Shown here one piece after another: positions 49,554-62,453 of a DNA stretch of 64,000 nt. The notes beneath the pieces are model-generated. The model ran no database searches. It worked only from the letters and a program-made list of their open reading frames with translations, and was not told where the DNA came from. Every line of letters begins with the position of its first letter. Position 1 is the first letter of the stretch. The translations under genes were made by a program, and so were the position numbers. The DNA is from Hofstenia miamia (lineage: Eukaryota > Xenacoelomorpha > Acoela), in contig SCFE01000013.1 of assembly GCA_004352715.1 (NCBI GenBank), forward strand, positions 2,771,905 to 2,835,904, written 5' to 3'.

Positions 49554-52500
49554 AGTTGTTCATACGAAATTTCCCTCTGCTCAAGCACGCCTGAACGAAA
49601 TTTGATCCTTTTTATTTGCAAAAAGCACAGTTCAGACTGCTTTATTATCTCAAAACTAGATGTGGGAAAAGTTTGAACGTTTTTGAAAAAATCGTATTTT
49701 CCATTGAAAATAGTTAATATTTTCATGTACTTGTATATGTAGCCCCTCCGATATTTTAAGGATCTGATGCCACTGACGTGGTTCTGTGTAAATCTGCAAA
49801 CTCTTGCTCAAAAATGATTTTCATATGTTGAAGTTTTCACGAATAAAAAATGCATAAATTATACGAAAAAACTTTGAGAAGTGCTACAAAGAAATGTCTA
49901 ACCCTCATTAACTGAAACGTTTTGGACAATCTGTGATGATTGTTAATAAACCCATTACCTTATAAAGATAACTAAAAATTGCCATCATTTTCGTACCTAT
50001 GCATGAGCACCACTACTTCGAACTTTGTGTACGGCTCATTTGAATGAAACTTGGCCACTCTACCTAGAGAAAATATAATATTTGCCGTTAGTTGTTGTTC
50101 GCATGATAATTATACCACATTATTGTCTGAATCTTAATTGTGGAAGTACTTAAAGTTTTTTTTCTTCTAAATCATGATTTTTCATTATAAAATAGTTGAT
50201 TATTTTTGTCACAAATTTTCATCATAATAGAGAAGCACACTTAATCATAGATGTGGCCAAATCCAGAAATTACAAGTTTCCTAAGAGGGTTGAAGAAAAT
50301 TGTTTATAATGTGGACAAAATGGTTTGTGACTTTAAGCATACCTTATAGACAGTTTGGCTTTAAGCTAAGCAGAAGTTAAGTCTGCAAAAATAAATTATA
50401 TTTCATATTAAGTATCCTAATTAGATCTGTCCAAGTTGCATCAGTATTTTTGGCGGTGGCGTAAAATAAAAAATTTCTCATTAGCATCTGTGCGAAATTT
50501 AAAAAACTAATGAAAAATACATAAGGTTATATCCAAGAAAGATTTGATATCTAAGCATCGTCACAGACAGGTATTTAAGTGCAATCCAGATGCAGACCAT
50601 GCTCTCTCACAAAGGAATGAGAATGATTTTTCGTGCAATATCTGTCAAATTTCACGCAGATTGATGTGAATCCGATGTTGTCAGTGTAGAGATGGAATCT
50701 GATCGGGTCGGATTACGGGTTAAGTCTTTGAAACAAAACGGATTGAATTAGATTGAAAATTTTATTTCTAAAATTTTTACAAGATATAATAATAATAATA
50801 ATAACAATAACAGTATTGAAGTTTGTTTTGATCATTGTAATTTGTATCATTTCAAGACATTTCAACATGGTTTTAGATTGCCTACTTAACAAATAATTTG
50901 GATTAAAATGAACTAACTCGTATCTATTTGTTTATAATGGTTAGAAGATGATTGCTGAATCTAAAAGTAAACTAATCAGCAGCACGAATAACTTGAACAA
51001 AGAATACAAATTAGAGTTTTGGACTTATACCTGACAACAAAGAAGCCTAAAAAATACTAAATTCTTTTTCAAAACATCAAGAAAATTAAATTTTAAATAC
51101 ACACTTAATGAATTGCAATTTTCATCAATTTTATACTTGATATTTGAAATTCGGGTTGAAATCTGGTTAAAATTTTCATTTTGGGTTCGGGTTTTAAAAT
51201 CTCAACCCGATTTCACTATGCGTCAATGACGGTATTGGATATACAGTTCCTGGCAGGAGCAGGAACACAGCTTTACTCCTGAGAGATTTTAGTTGATAAC
51301 TAGGCATTCAAGCTCAAGGCCCACTTGTTTTGTTTTGTTGGACCTAAGTGGATTAAAATTATGAGTTCACTAGTGCCATTGAGAATACACCTTTCCACGA
51401 GTTTGCATATTTGAATTCTAAGAAAATTTTGCTGACATTTAATTAATTAAAATTTGATGAGAAATTATTATACAAGATAATTAAAATGAAAAGAAATTGA
51501 AACCCATTAGCAATTTAGCATTGAGTGTCTTAAAATAATTGATTGTAATCTAGAAAAGAAATATATTATGTCAAACATAGTATTTGTTTTCCTAAGTGTT
51601 CATAATTCTTATTTTGTTTGCTGTATGTATATTTAGTTAGTAGTTTAGTTGTATCTCTTAGGGAAATATATTGCTGTGTCTCATGGTAATAGAATAAAGG
51701 AGTTTACTCACATTAGTTTTTTAATATTGCCGTACTTCAACCGGACATTTTTTAAAACTTATTCATCCCCAGGCAGAAAAACTTGGAAGGACTATAGCTT
51801 GTATATAGCTGCATATTAAGAGAGCAAAAAAATTGATTTTCTGGAATCTTTGATATGATAGAAAAGCTAGCGTTGCGAAGTACCAAAAAATTTTAAAAAT
51901 ATATTGACAGAATAGAGCCCAAATTTGGCAGGGTCATAGCTAACATATAGCCATTGTATTCTCAATTAATATATATAAAATATAAACAAAGATTTACAGA
52001 ACAATTTTTCTATCGCCGGATAAAATAAATAAAATTCTGGTTTTGTGGTGTAAAATAAATATGTCTCGAAAAAATGATCACAAAATTAATATCACTTCTA
52101 ATTCCGAATATATTTTTAGGAAAAGTATAAAAAAATTAGAGTCTCAAGAAGGTACTAAAGAAGCCATTTAAGGGAAGCTCATATTATATTCCCACGCCAT
52201 CGATTGTTGAGTACAACGTTAGTGAATATAAAAATGAACGAACTAATATAAATTGGAAGATGGCTCCTGGGCGAATCTATTTTTTTTTAAAGAAAAAGGC
52301 GATATTACACTTCTACTTAATTTCAAGGCGTGCTTGTCAATTTTTGCAATCACAAATTACACAACGAATCAATTAATGTTTTCCTTCTTATAGCTCATTC
52401 AGGAATTTTAGAGTTAAGACAAATAGATATTCTTCTAAGAAATATTTTTGCTTCCACTTTTCGTTTTTGCAATTTAAATTAATTTATTGTCGCATTTTAT

Positions 52501-53313
52501 AAAAAATAGATATTCAAATCTATTATGTTATGCTTTAAAGTTACTTATAAGACGAAATATAGTTTACAAATATTATCAAGAGACTTCTTTAGAGCAACTT
52601 CTATTTTTTCGCAAATAATGCATAATATATACTTTATAAGAATTTAAATTTGGCGAAATAAATGTATGAATCAATTTCTGCATCATTGCTTAAAAGATTT
52701 GACAAAATCTTGACTGTTTTGAAAATTTAATTGCCTTAAGAAAGTTAAGTACATGTTAAAATTCTAAAATGTTAATGCAATTTGGTAAGTAAATAAATAA
52801 ATATGATACAATTACAAAATCAATAAAACAACAACACTAGGAAATCGGGAACATTTTGGTTTAGGTAAGTACGAAGAATTAGCCACTCTGTTTGTATGAT
52901 CTGGTACCACTAACGAGTAGAAGGGAACATTTCAAGTACGATCATCTGTGACCCAATTCGCTGCAAACTTCTTCTTATGATAATTTTAAATCCACATCAT
53001 GTTATTTGTTCTAAAGTCTTTGACTGATTTTGGATGAGCTGTGGCTGCCATAATAGACGGCAGTGTTCTTAGAGGTGGATGACTTTCTTACATCCAATAC
53101 ATACGTAAAGTTCATAGAAAAGCAAATGATTACACTGTTCTGTAGAACAAGTCATTTTAATTATTGATTTTGTGAGTTCACATTTTCTTTTTTTGTATGT
53201 TTTAAAAGTTCTATTGCTTTATTTAGAATTGATAGAATTCATGTATACGTCATTATAGCAGTGAAAAAATAATGAATTTTTTAGGTTTTGAGGGGTATGT
53301 TCTTTTACGTAAA
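49311..53313. other. AT-rich spacer
   Basis: 4 kb without recognisable genes. It holds a (TA)14 tract at 49523-49551. Frames are short and uninformative on both strands. Confidence 0.5.
49523..49551. repeat. (TA)n microsatellite
   Basis: About 14 TA units followed by AAGAGTTGTTCATACGAAAT, which may be a transposon end. Confidence 0.9.
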
Positions 53314-53531
53314 TTAAACTCTGTCCCAGTTAATAAGTAAAGTTTTATATCAATAATGGAGGTTTTATTATAGGGTAAATACCATGGTTTTGGCTCGAAT
53401 TAGATAGTTTAGGATCATCTGCATATTATTAAAAAAATGAAAATCAAAACTTGAAATTATACTGGTGTTTAGATCATACTACGTCATTTTCCTAAAAAAA
53501 CGGTTTAGTAATTAACTGGGACAGAGTTTAA
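53314..53531. mobile_element. MITE with 28-bp terminal inverted repeats
   Basis: Left end TTAAACTCTGTCCCAGTTAA and right end TTAACTGGGACAGAGTTTAA are exact inverted copies, and similarity continues a few bases further in. Total length 218 bp, no coding capacity. Because TTAA and TA are both palindromic at the ends, either a piggyBac-type (TTAA) or a Tc1/mariner-type (TA) target is possible. Confidence 0.75.
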
Positions 53532-55474
53532 CTACAGACATCTTTTTGTTTTATTTTCAAATTATACAATATTACTAAAGACTTCTTAGAAATCTATAGC
53601 CCAATTTTCCTATTTCAAATCTCACTATTCAGTAGAATATTGAAGTATGAATATTAAATTTGCCCAAATCTGGGATTACTGTGCACGCGTAAGAATTATT
53701 ATTTAGGGGCATTTTTAGCAAGTTATGTAATGTTTTCCGTCGACCTAAATTTGATTGCAAAACATTTAACAAACGTGACTCTTTTCGTCTTATATTTTCA
53801 ACTGAGGACTGCAATTGTAACAGAAGGATATTGTCCACACTTAGCATTTACCATGCTATACTTTAATATTGTGAAGATAAAGCCATTTCTTAGAATTCAT
53901 AGGAATCCATAATCCTACATTTACAGAGCCTTAGAATTATTGCCCAAGCAGTGGTGTCGTCAACATATTTAATTCGATCTTCGTGATCTCTGAGCAAACA
54001 AGGAAATAAAGAAGGGCTTAATTTGGTGGTTTAGGTAAATTTATTCTTTGTATGTAATTAATAAAAAGGATGCAAGCCCATTGTGTAATAGCTGGTCCCG
54101 TATCAAAGTATTTTATGATCCATAAAATAAAAGCCCGATTAAAGTCAAACAAAGAATTCTAATGAAACTATTTCCGTTATATAATTTACTGAAAACAGTT
54201 GATTATCCAAACTGTTGAAGATCATGTATTCGATTAATCTAGAATTTCACTTCGTGATAGAGAATGCTATTCTCAACAATTTTAGAAACCCAATCTTTGT
54301 AAACCTCGAATTATTCGATTAGAATGGGGTTTTTATTGTGTGTAGTCTGAACACTTAGTAATTTTTTAACGACTTAACAACATTGTTAATTCTTTATTGA
54401 TGAAATTTATTAAGATTTCAGATGACAGCGTATATAAATTGGCTTTGACTTCCACACTGAGCAATAAATATAAAAGTAGTTCATCAGATTTTTTGAGGCA
54501 ATCTAACTTACTTTGATAAAGTTAGCGTTTTCTATGGGAATAAGCATAATTATGCCATTTCGCAGTTCATTTTTACTATGGTTAACAAGTGCAATCTAAT
54601 TGAATTATCAGGGATCGCGCCAGAATTTTTTATTGAGGGGGCCTAAAATTCCTAAAAATGAAGAAATTTTTTTTCTTGGAAGCTTACTAAATACCTTAGA
54701 ATGGCAATGTAATGCAAGGAAATAACTCTAGCAAAAAGTGTTGAGTGCCCCAATTTTTATCTGAAAACCGAACGTGTCAATATTAAATTGAAGTCCTCGC
54801 ATTGTAATTCAAAACAGTAAAAAAAAATCTAAAACAATTTCCTTTGCAAAATATTCAGGAGGGGGGGGCAAGGCCCCATTAACGTTTATTCAACCAGTGC
54901 TAACAACTTTTTTTATAGAACCAGACCAGATCAATAGAAAATTTGCGTCTTTTAGTTAGTTTGGAAGGAGTTTGGCAAAGACATTTTGTGTTAGTTGGTC
55001 TGCATTTTAACTAAGTCATTTCGGGGTGTACTGTAGCTCTATTGTAGTTAACTTCCAAACAAAGTTTTTTTATTACAATTCGCCTACTTTAGGGTCTAGT
55101 CGTTAGTTTATCATCCCGAAACTAAATGTGTTGAATCGATTCTCAGAGATCACTACTGTTTATGTCTACAAATACAAATTTTATTTTAAACCTATTCTAC
55201 CTGGGCTTCTTGGATACCTTATGCTGGAGAAAGGAGGATGGGATTACGATACTCAAACGAAATTTTGCACAAATATTTTTCCTATCAGTACAAACTATTA
55301 GAAATGTTCAAAATTTTGTTGTCTTCTTAATTTTTGATATCGTCATCAAATCTAAAAATTAGGTGATTTTTTTGAAGTATATTAAATATTGGTTTTAACA
55401 TTTCGACATAATGGAATTCACTAAAATTTATTCTTAACTTATCAAATATAATATTAGACTTTGTTCATGCTAGC
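53532..55474. other. AT-rich spacer
   Basis: No gene recognised. A GGAGGGGGGG run at about 54859-54868 stands out in AT-rich surroundings. Short frames on both strands (for example minus 53847-53629) have no recognisable motif. Confidence 0.45.
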
Positions 55475-55514
<40 letters not shown>

Positions 55515-55541
55515 TTAATAATAATAATAATAATAATATTA
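55475..55541. repeat. (TAA)n microsatellite
   Basis: About 21 AAT/TAA units with small interruptions, running straight into the 1000-N gap. The long apparent frames across this place are made of Ns. Confidence 0.95.
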
Positions 55542-56541
55542 NNNNNNNNNNNNNNNNNNNNNNNNNNNNNNNNNNNNNNNNNNNNNNNNNNNNNNNNNNN
55601 NNNNNNNNNNNNNNNNNNNNNNNNNNNNNNNNNNNNNNNNNNNNNNNNNNNNNNNNNNNNNNNNNNNNNNNNNNNNNNNNNNNNNNNNNNNNNNNNNNNN
55701 NNNNNNNNNNNNNNNNNNNNNNNNNNNNNNNNNNNNNNNNNNNNNNNNNNNNNNNNNNNNNNNNNNNNNNNNNNNNNNNNNNNNNNNNNNNNNNNNNNNN
55801 NNNNNNNNNNNNNNNNNNNNNNNNNNNNNNNNNNNNNNNNNNNNNNNNNNNNNNNNNNNNNNNNNNNNNNNNNNNNNNNNNNNNNNNNNNNNNNNNNNNN
55901 NNNNNNNNNNNNNNNNNNNNNNNNNNNNNNNNNNNNNNNNNNNNNNNNNNNNNNNNNNNNNNNNNNNNNNNNNNNNNNNNNNNNNNNNNNNNNNNNNNNN
56001 NNNNNNNNNNNNNNNNNNNNNNNNNNNNNNNNNNNNNNNNNNNNNNNNNNNNNNNNNNNNNNNNNNNNNNNNNNNNNNNNNNNNNNNNNNNNNNNNNNNN
56101 NNNNNNNNNNNNNNNNNNNNNNNNNNNNNNNNNNNNNNNNNNNNNNNNNNNNNNNNNNNNNNNNNNNNNNNNNNNNNNNNNNNNNNNNNNNNNNNNNNNN
56201 NNNNNNNNNNNNNNNNNNNNNNNNNNNNNNNNNNNNNNNNNNNNNNNNNNNNNNNNNNNNNNNNNNNNNNNNNNNNNNNNNNNNNNNNNNNNNNNNNNNN
56301 NNNNNNNNNNNNNNNNNNNNNNNNNNNNNNNNNNNNNNNNNNNNNNNNNNNNNNNNNNNNNNNNNNNNNNNNNNNNNNNNNNNNNNNNNNNNNNNNNNNN
56401 NNNNNNNNNNNNNNNNNNNNNNNNNNNNNNNNNNNNNNNNNNNNNNNNNNNNNNNNNNNNNNNNNNNNNNNNNNNNNNNNNNNNNNNNNNNNNNNNNNNN
56501 NNNNNNNNNNNNNNNNNNNNNNNNNNNNNNNNNNNNNNNNN
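55542..56541. other. Assembly gap (1000 N)
   Basis: Exactly 1000 undetermined bases, probably a default gap size, flanked by (TAA)n on the left and a TA-rich run on the right. Confidence 0.98.
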
Positions 56542-59424
56542 TATATATATAATATAATATATGTATAATATATATATGTATATATTAGGCAAGAGCAAGT
56601 ATGTACATAATAATTTTCTAAAGGCTTTGCCTTGCAGGCACGAAATAGGTTTCGTACTATTTTTGCCAATTTCTCACTGCATTTTGGGAAACTTAAAATG
56701 TAATTACTTAATGTATTTTAAGTCTTGTTTACGGAATATCAATAACTTACTGCATACCATCTGTATTTTACGTGAAAATGGCGCAAAACTCTCGATTTCT
56801 AGTTATTCGGCGCTTGTTAAAAGAAGGATTATTTTTAGGCCATGAAATATAGGCGTTTTAATGATTGTGAAAATTATGGAATCGCAAATTTCATGATATT
56901 CAGATTTTTAGGCTGAGCAGAGAATACCAAAATTTGTCAAAGTTTGAAATTTACTAGTTTTCTAAAATTTTGTAAAGTAAGAATTTACCATGATTTCATA
57001 ATTTTGAATGATATTTTCTAATAACTGTTATATACATGTGACTAAGCTCAGGTTTTGCTAAGTTTTTGGCAAAGCCTTTAAAGTATTTCATTGTTGAAAT
57101 TTAATTTATATATTGATTTTCTGCATATATTAAATGTAAAAACAATTATATATATATGTATGTATAACATAATTAGTTATTTCAAATTCTTAAATTTACT
57201 GCTTCAGTACCATCACCCTATTTCTATGCTTTTCTTTAAATATTGGATGCATTTGAACCATTTTCTCGTAAACATACGTCTAGGGGAAAATAATTCTCTC
57301 ATAAATTGTAAACAAACTTCATCTACTTCTACGTTTCTAGCTAATTTTTTCGGAAAGTTATTTCTTGAAGTCATTATTCTGATAAATCCTAATTTAACAT
57401 CTATTCCAAAGGTTTTTGAAGTTAGGTTAGGTAAGGATATATTTATTAACACCTTGCAACTGAAATGTGTAATAGGATGCATTTTGATATTAAATAGATG
57501 TGAACTTTTTCTTGCTTATTTATGAGATTCCTCCTTGAACACATTAATAAAGCATCCTTAGATTTCACTAATATTACTGGAAATGGTATCTACCAAAATG
57601 AGACATCTGTATATCCTAATGAATTTAATAAGCACTTCTTAACATTTAAACTTGTAGGAAAATATTTTGAATTAAGGGCATTCAAAATTACAATCGCCAG
57701 TGCTGACTAACCGGATAATTGGAAATGTCTTTAGACAATACTATTCTCATTTATGTATATCAATTCCTGAAATCCATTCAATTTCTGACAATTATTCGCA
57801 AACACTCCCTCTATGCACTGTTGAAATTTTTGCTTAAATCCTCTATGAAGCCGTTTTCGCAAAAATCTATAGTACAGGGGTGGTATATTCTTGAATTTTA
57901 TGTTTCGTCAAACATTGCTGGTTTTTCATACATTTGTAAAATGTTACCAAAAATTTATACAAATTTAATTCGTTTAATAATTTTTTCTTTGACGATTTAG
58001 AGTATATTATTTCTGTGATTTTAGTTTATTCGTTACTTAATCATTTAAAATGGTTCAATTCGGCACGCGTATCTAGCATAACTTTTCTGATTGTAGATGA
58101 TGGCTTATATGATTGTCAGCCTTAGTTTCCAAAGTATTACAGTCTGCCCATCATTCCATAAATATTTATGTCTGAACCTTCAGGTTGATATTTTAGGGTA
58201 ATAAATAATTTTCTTCAAGCTGTATAAACAAAGATGCTAAATGCCATGCAAAAATAGACATTTATATGATTCCTTCGTTATACCACTGGTGTGTTAACAA
58301 ACAGTGGAATTCCTACGAATCCTAAATTTTTGAATAATCAAAGATTGTGCAACTGTGTCAAATGATTTTCTTCAAAAATGATAATAAATAGAATTTTACC
58401 CATTGTTTCATCATAATTTTTAAACTGCCTGTTAAAAATGATTATTTAAACTATCTCATTCTGATGTATCTTTCCCGGTATCGCGGTTCGATCCGCTTAC
58501 AGAATCGTGTTACACCAAAATCGGTAATATTATTGGTAAGATTATCTATCTCAAGTTTTAAAACTATCGATTTATCTATTGATCTGATTCCCAGTGGCTC
58601 ACTCAAACATTGAGCCGCATATCTTATACTTAAAATTCTGCTAAACTTTTGTTCAGTCATGTGAACTATATTATAAAATATTGTAAAAAACTTTGTTTCT
58701 TAACTAAGAAAAGTCAATGTTTTTTGTAATAAACACTTTTGCAACATAAAGCCTCCATAAAGTTGTTGAAATTTGTTTTTAACTGATGTTTACAATAATC
58801 CATATATCCATTGAGGTGGATTTAACGATCCATTGATCTTTTGGAACGCAGAGGACTATCATTTTAAACCCTTTATTATGTCAATAAAGTTTTAATGGAC
58901 TTCACGTTATTGAATTTGAATATATTGCCTTCCTTTACTATTCTTCACATTCAGGATGGCGTGTAAGAATAGACTATTTTTCTCGCATTTCTTGTGCATT
59001 TCAAAAAAATTTTTGAAAAATTTTAATCTAACAGCAACTCAAACTATTCATGTAAGAAGCAAGCAGTCGTTTGTGCCTTTAATTTTGTAACTTTATATTT
59101 ATATGTTTGTAAGTGTCATTGTTGCCCTTCTATATTTGTTGCAAAAAATAGGAATAGGCGATAGGCACACTTTTCAGCGGAGTGTTTCCCGGAAAAGGAT
59201 GTATTGCTCAAGGGAGCTTCTATCAGCTGTGCGCGCAGCCTAACGAATTTATCTTTAACAACAATAACAATAATAAAACATTGATGTTTTCTACTATAGA
59301 TAATGCGTTAATTTTTTTGGGAAAATTGATTTATTTCCCTGATTGTGCGGCTAGCCTAATCAACACTATTAATGTAAATATTACTTCGAAAAATTTATGT
59401 ATGCCGTGTTTGGCACAGAAGACC
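56542..59424. other. AT-rich region without recognised genes
   Basis: Several frames of 60-144 codons occur (plus 57091-57525; minus 58660-58451). None shows a motif I can name. The minus frame at 58660-58451 has ordinary, not simple, composition and could be a decayed coding fragment, but there is no support for a function. Confidence 0.4.
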
Positions 59425-59545
59425 ATATATATATATATATATATATATTGACTCTTTATAATATACTAAATCAGTAAGAATTGCAAACCGCCAAAAATTT
59501 GAAATTTACTGTTGCAAACGCCAAATTCTGTTCTGATAGAAAGCA
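59425..59545. repeat. (TA)n plus block X, first copy
   Basis: (TA)12 at 59425-59449, then a block of about 96 bp (ACTCTTTATAATATACTAAA to GTTCTGATAGAAAGCA) that repeats at 60376-60468 with minor differences. It ends at the N at 59546. Confidence 0.8.
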
Positions 59546-59546
59546 N
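59546..59546. other. Single-N contig join
   Basis: Left flank equals the end of block X (60468); right flank equals the start of block Y (61259). About 790 bp (block Z, 60469-61258) present between X and Y in the second unit is missing here. Confidence 0.8.
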
Positions 59547-60342
59547 TTGTTCTTTCAATGTAACTCTGCTCATTGTGATCTAATCAGTGAATAACACTCT
59601 GACTTTTAGTATAATATTGTGTTGCATTGATCTAAGTCATTTTCAGTGTTTGCGAAGTCCCAGTCATGACTGCTGGCCGCAGTTTCATCCTCTCTGATCT
59701 AAATTGAAGTTACAATAGCGTGATTTTTAAAATCACACGTTGGCCTTCCGAGGGTTAAAACCTCCAAAACAGTTGCAAACCGATGTCTTCAATATTAAAT
59801 AAGATATAGTAGGGGTATACTCACTGGGTTTCATTTCAAAAAAGTCCCTAGTAAAAATGCAGCATTCCATAAAAGTTGTTACTAAACAGTATGATTATAG
59901 TCAGAATTTTTATCTAAAAATGAGGAAAGCTTGTTTGAATAACGATATCTCAATATTTATTGAGATATAGAGCATTTCTTACTAAGTCGTCAATTTTCAG
60001 TTATTTCTTATTAAAGAAGTCATTGATTAAACATACAGTAGTCCGTGTAAAACTTTATTAAATATCACAATTTTAGGGCTTAGTTCAAGATTCCAAATAA
60101 AACAAATCCGAAAATGAGATTTTCAATATTCATGAGATTTAAGGCATTTTTTAAATATCAGTATTTCAAGGGGATGTCACATAAACTGAATTACTTTCGT
60201 TTCTAAAATTTCAATTTCAAAAAATTTGGGACAAGCGTATAGTAGACATGTAATTTAAGGACCTGTACTAAAAAAATTCCCAAAAAGTTTTTTTAGTATA
60301 TATTGTGTTACAAAGCGCCATTATATTAAAAACATTGTGTTA

Positions 60343-60346
<4 letters not shown>
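59547..60346. repeat. Block Y, first copy (with 3' part of a TTAA MITE)
   Basis: Matches 61259-62063 nearly base for base (one visible difference near 59560). The first 208 bp are the right part of the MITE seen whole at 61221-61467, ending CCTTCCGAGGG before TTAA at 59755-59758. Confidence 0.85.
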
Positions 60347-60375
<29 letters not shown>

Positions 60376-60640
60376 CTCTTTATAACATACTAAATCAGTA
60401 AGAATTGCAAACCGCCAAAAATTTGAAATTTACTGTTGCAAACGCCAAATTCTGTTCTGATAGAAAGCAAACTATTTTTTGAACTTTTTTATGTCTACCA
60501 ATATAGATACTCTCAACAAACATTTTGCATAAAATTTAAAATTTATTCTTAAAAAATTACGAGAATTGATTTTTTTATACAATATTTACTCTTTGTAACA
60601 CCGCGTAAAATATTGGCGCTTTGTAACAATATTTTTAGTG
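60303..60640. repeat. Inverted repeat pair around (TA)n
   Basis: TTACAAAGCGCCA near 60308-60320 recurs inverted as TGGCGCTTTGTAA near 60616-60630. Between them are a second GTGTTACAAA unit, (TA)14 at 60347-60375 and block X. It may be a fold-back or MITE with TTACAAAGCGCCA ends. Confidence 0.45.
60347..60375. repeat. (TA)n microsatellite
   Basis: About 14 TA units between block Y and the second copy of block X. Confidence 0.95.
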
Positions 60641-61220
60641 GAAACGAAAATGTACAGTTTTTGTACTATAAATAACAGTATAGAAAAAACTAAAGCTGTT
60701 ACGACATGACATATATCATTTTATTGCGATACCTATCAACTCATGATAGAAAAAACTCATTTCTTTTTCATATTGTGATACCTCTGAAAACCAAGGAAAA
60801 TAAAGTTTTAAGCGCATTAGATCCATAATTATTGAAATTTTTTAATCGCATCCCATACATAGTGCCACTATTTGCAAATAGGGCACATAGACACCCTTCT
60901 TTGCGTCGCCCATTGTTGTGTTAACCCCAATTTACATAATGCTTCTAGTTTTATTAAAAAATACATAACCTATGTTGTTATATAATAATAACGCCGCATA
61001 TGTACATTTATATTGACAAAAAGTATATATAATCAGCTCATTTAATTTGAAATTTCTTATTTTAATGATATTATACTATTATTGCACGCTTTTAGAGTGG
61101 AGACAAAGTAAGAATGCAATATTTCTAGAAAATATCATTTCTAGCATGTCTTTGATTGAAAATGCAGTGGTCCATATATATTACTAAATATTACATTTAT
61201 GGATGAAATTTCAGTTTTAA

Positions 61221-61467
61221 CCCTCGGAAGGACAGTGTGTGATTTTAGAAATCACACTATTGTTCTTTCAACGTAACTCTGCTCATTGTGATCTAATCAG
61301 TGAATAACACTCTGACTTTTAGTATAATATTGTGTTGCATTGATCTAAGTCATTTTCAGTGTTTGCGAAGTCCCAGTCATGACTGCTGGCCGCAGTTTCA
61401 TCCTCTCTGATCTAAATTGAAGTTACAATAGCGTGATTTTTAAAATCACACGTTGGCCTTCCGAGGG
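61221..61467. mobile_element. TTAA-flanked MITE (piggyBac-like), complete copy
   Basis: Flanked by TTAA on both sides (61217-61220 and 61468-61471). The ends CCCTCGGAAGG and CCTTCCGAGGG are exact inverted copies, and subterminal TGTGATTTTAGAAATCACAC and GTGATTTTTAAAATCACAC make further inverted and palindromic structure. 247 bp, no coding capacity. The end sequence differs from that of the 13784 element, so it is a separate family. Confidence 0.8.
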
Positions 61468-62063
61468 TTAAAACCTCCAAAACAGTTGCAAACCGATGTC
61501 TTCAATATTAAATAAGATATAGTAGGGGTATACTCACTGGGTTTCATTTCAAAAAAGTCCCTAGTAAAAATGCAGCATTCCATAAAAGTTGTTACTAAAC
61601 AGTATGATTATAGTCAGAATTTTTATCTAAAAATGAGGAAAGCTTGTTTGAATAACGATATCTCAATATTTATTGAGATATAGAGCATTTCTTACTAAGT
61701 CGTCAATTTTCAGTTATTTCTTATTAAAGAAGTCATTGATTAAACATACAGTAGTCCGTGTAAAACTTTATTAAATATCACAATTTTAGGGCTTAGTTCA
61801 AGATTCCAAATAAAACAAATCCGAAAATGAGATTTTCAATATTCATGAGATTTAAGGCATTTTTTAAATATCAGTATTTCAAGGGGATGTCACATAAACT
61901 GAATTACTTTCGTTTCTAAAATTTCAATTTCAAAAAATTTGGGACAAGCGTATAGTAGACATGTAATTTAAGGACCTGTACTAAAAAAATTCCCAAAAAG
62001 TTTTTTTAGTATATATTGTGTTACAAAGCGCCATTATATTAAAAACATTGTGTTACAAAGTGT
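61259..62063. repeat. Block Y, second copy
   Basis: Second copy of 59547-60346; ends with GTGTTACAAAGTGT at the N gap, where the first copy continues into (TA)n. Nothing coding is seen in it. Confidence 0.85.
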
Positions 62064-62417
62064 NNNNNNNNNNNNNNNNNNNNNNNNNNNNNNNNNNNNN
62101 NNNNNNNNNNNNNNNNNNNNNNNNNNNNNNNNNNNNNNNNNNNNNNNNNNNNNNNNNNNNNNNNNNNNNNNNNNNNNNNNNNNNNNNNNNNNNNNNNNNN
62201 NNNNNNNNNNNNNNNNNNNNNNNNNNNNNNNNNNNNNNNNNNNNNNNNNNNNNNNNNNNNNNNNNNNNNNNNNNNNNNNNNNNNNNNNNNNNNNNNNNNN
62301 NNNNNNNNNNNNNNNNNNNNNNNNNNNNNNNNNNNNNNNNNNNNNNNNNNNNNNNNNNNNNNNNNNNNNNNNNNNNNNNNNNNNNNNNNNNNNNNNNNNN
62401 NNNNNNNNNNNNNNNNN
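62064..62417. other. Assembly gap (354 N)
   Basis: Undetermined bases followed by a TA tract (62418-62449). Confidence 0.98.

Positions 62418-62450
<33 letters not shown>

Positions 62451-62453
<3 letters not shown>

Noticed and set aside
51640-51760. Sequence resembling an LTR end (GAATAAAGGAGTTTACTCACA)
   Set aside because: No matching second copy, no TG...CA boundary with target duplication, no internal retroviral-type coding found.
55461-56669. Long apparent frames across the 1000-N gap
   Set aside because: They consist of Ns plus a (TAA)n or TA run; no real sequence supports them.
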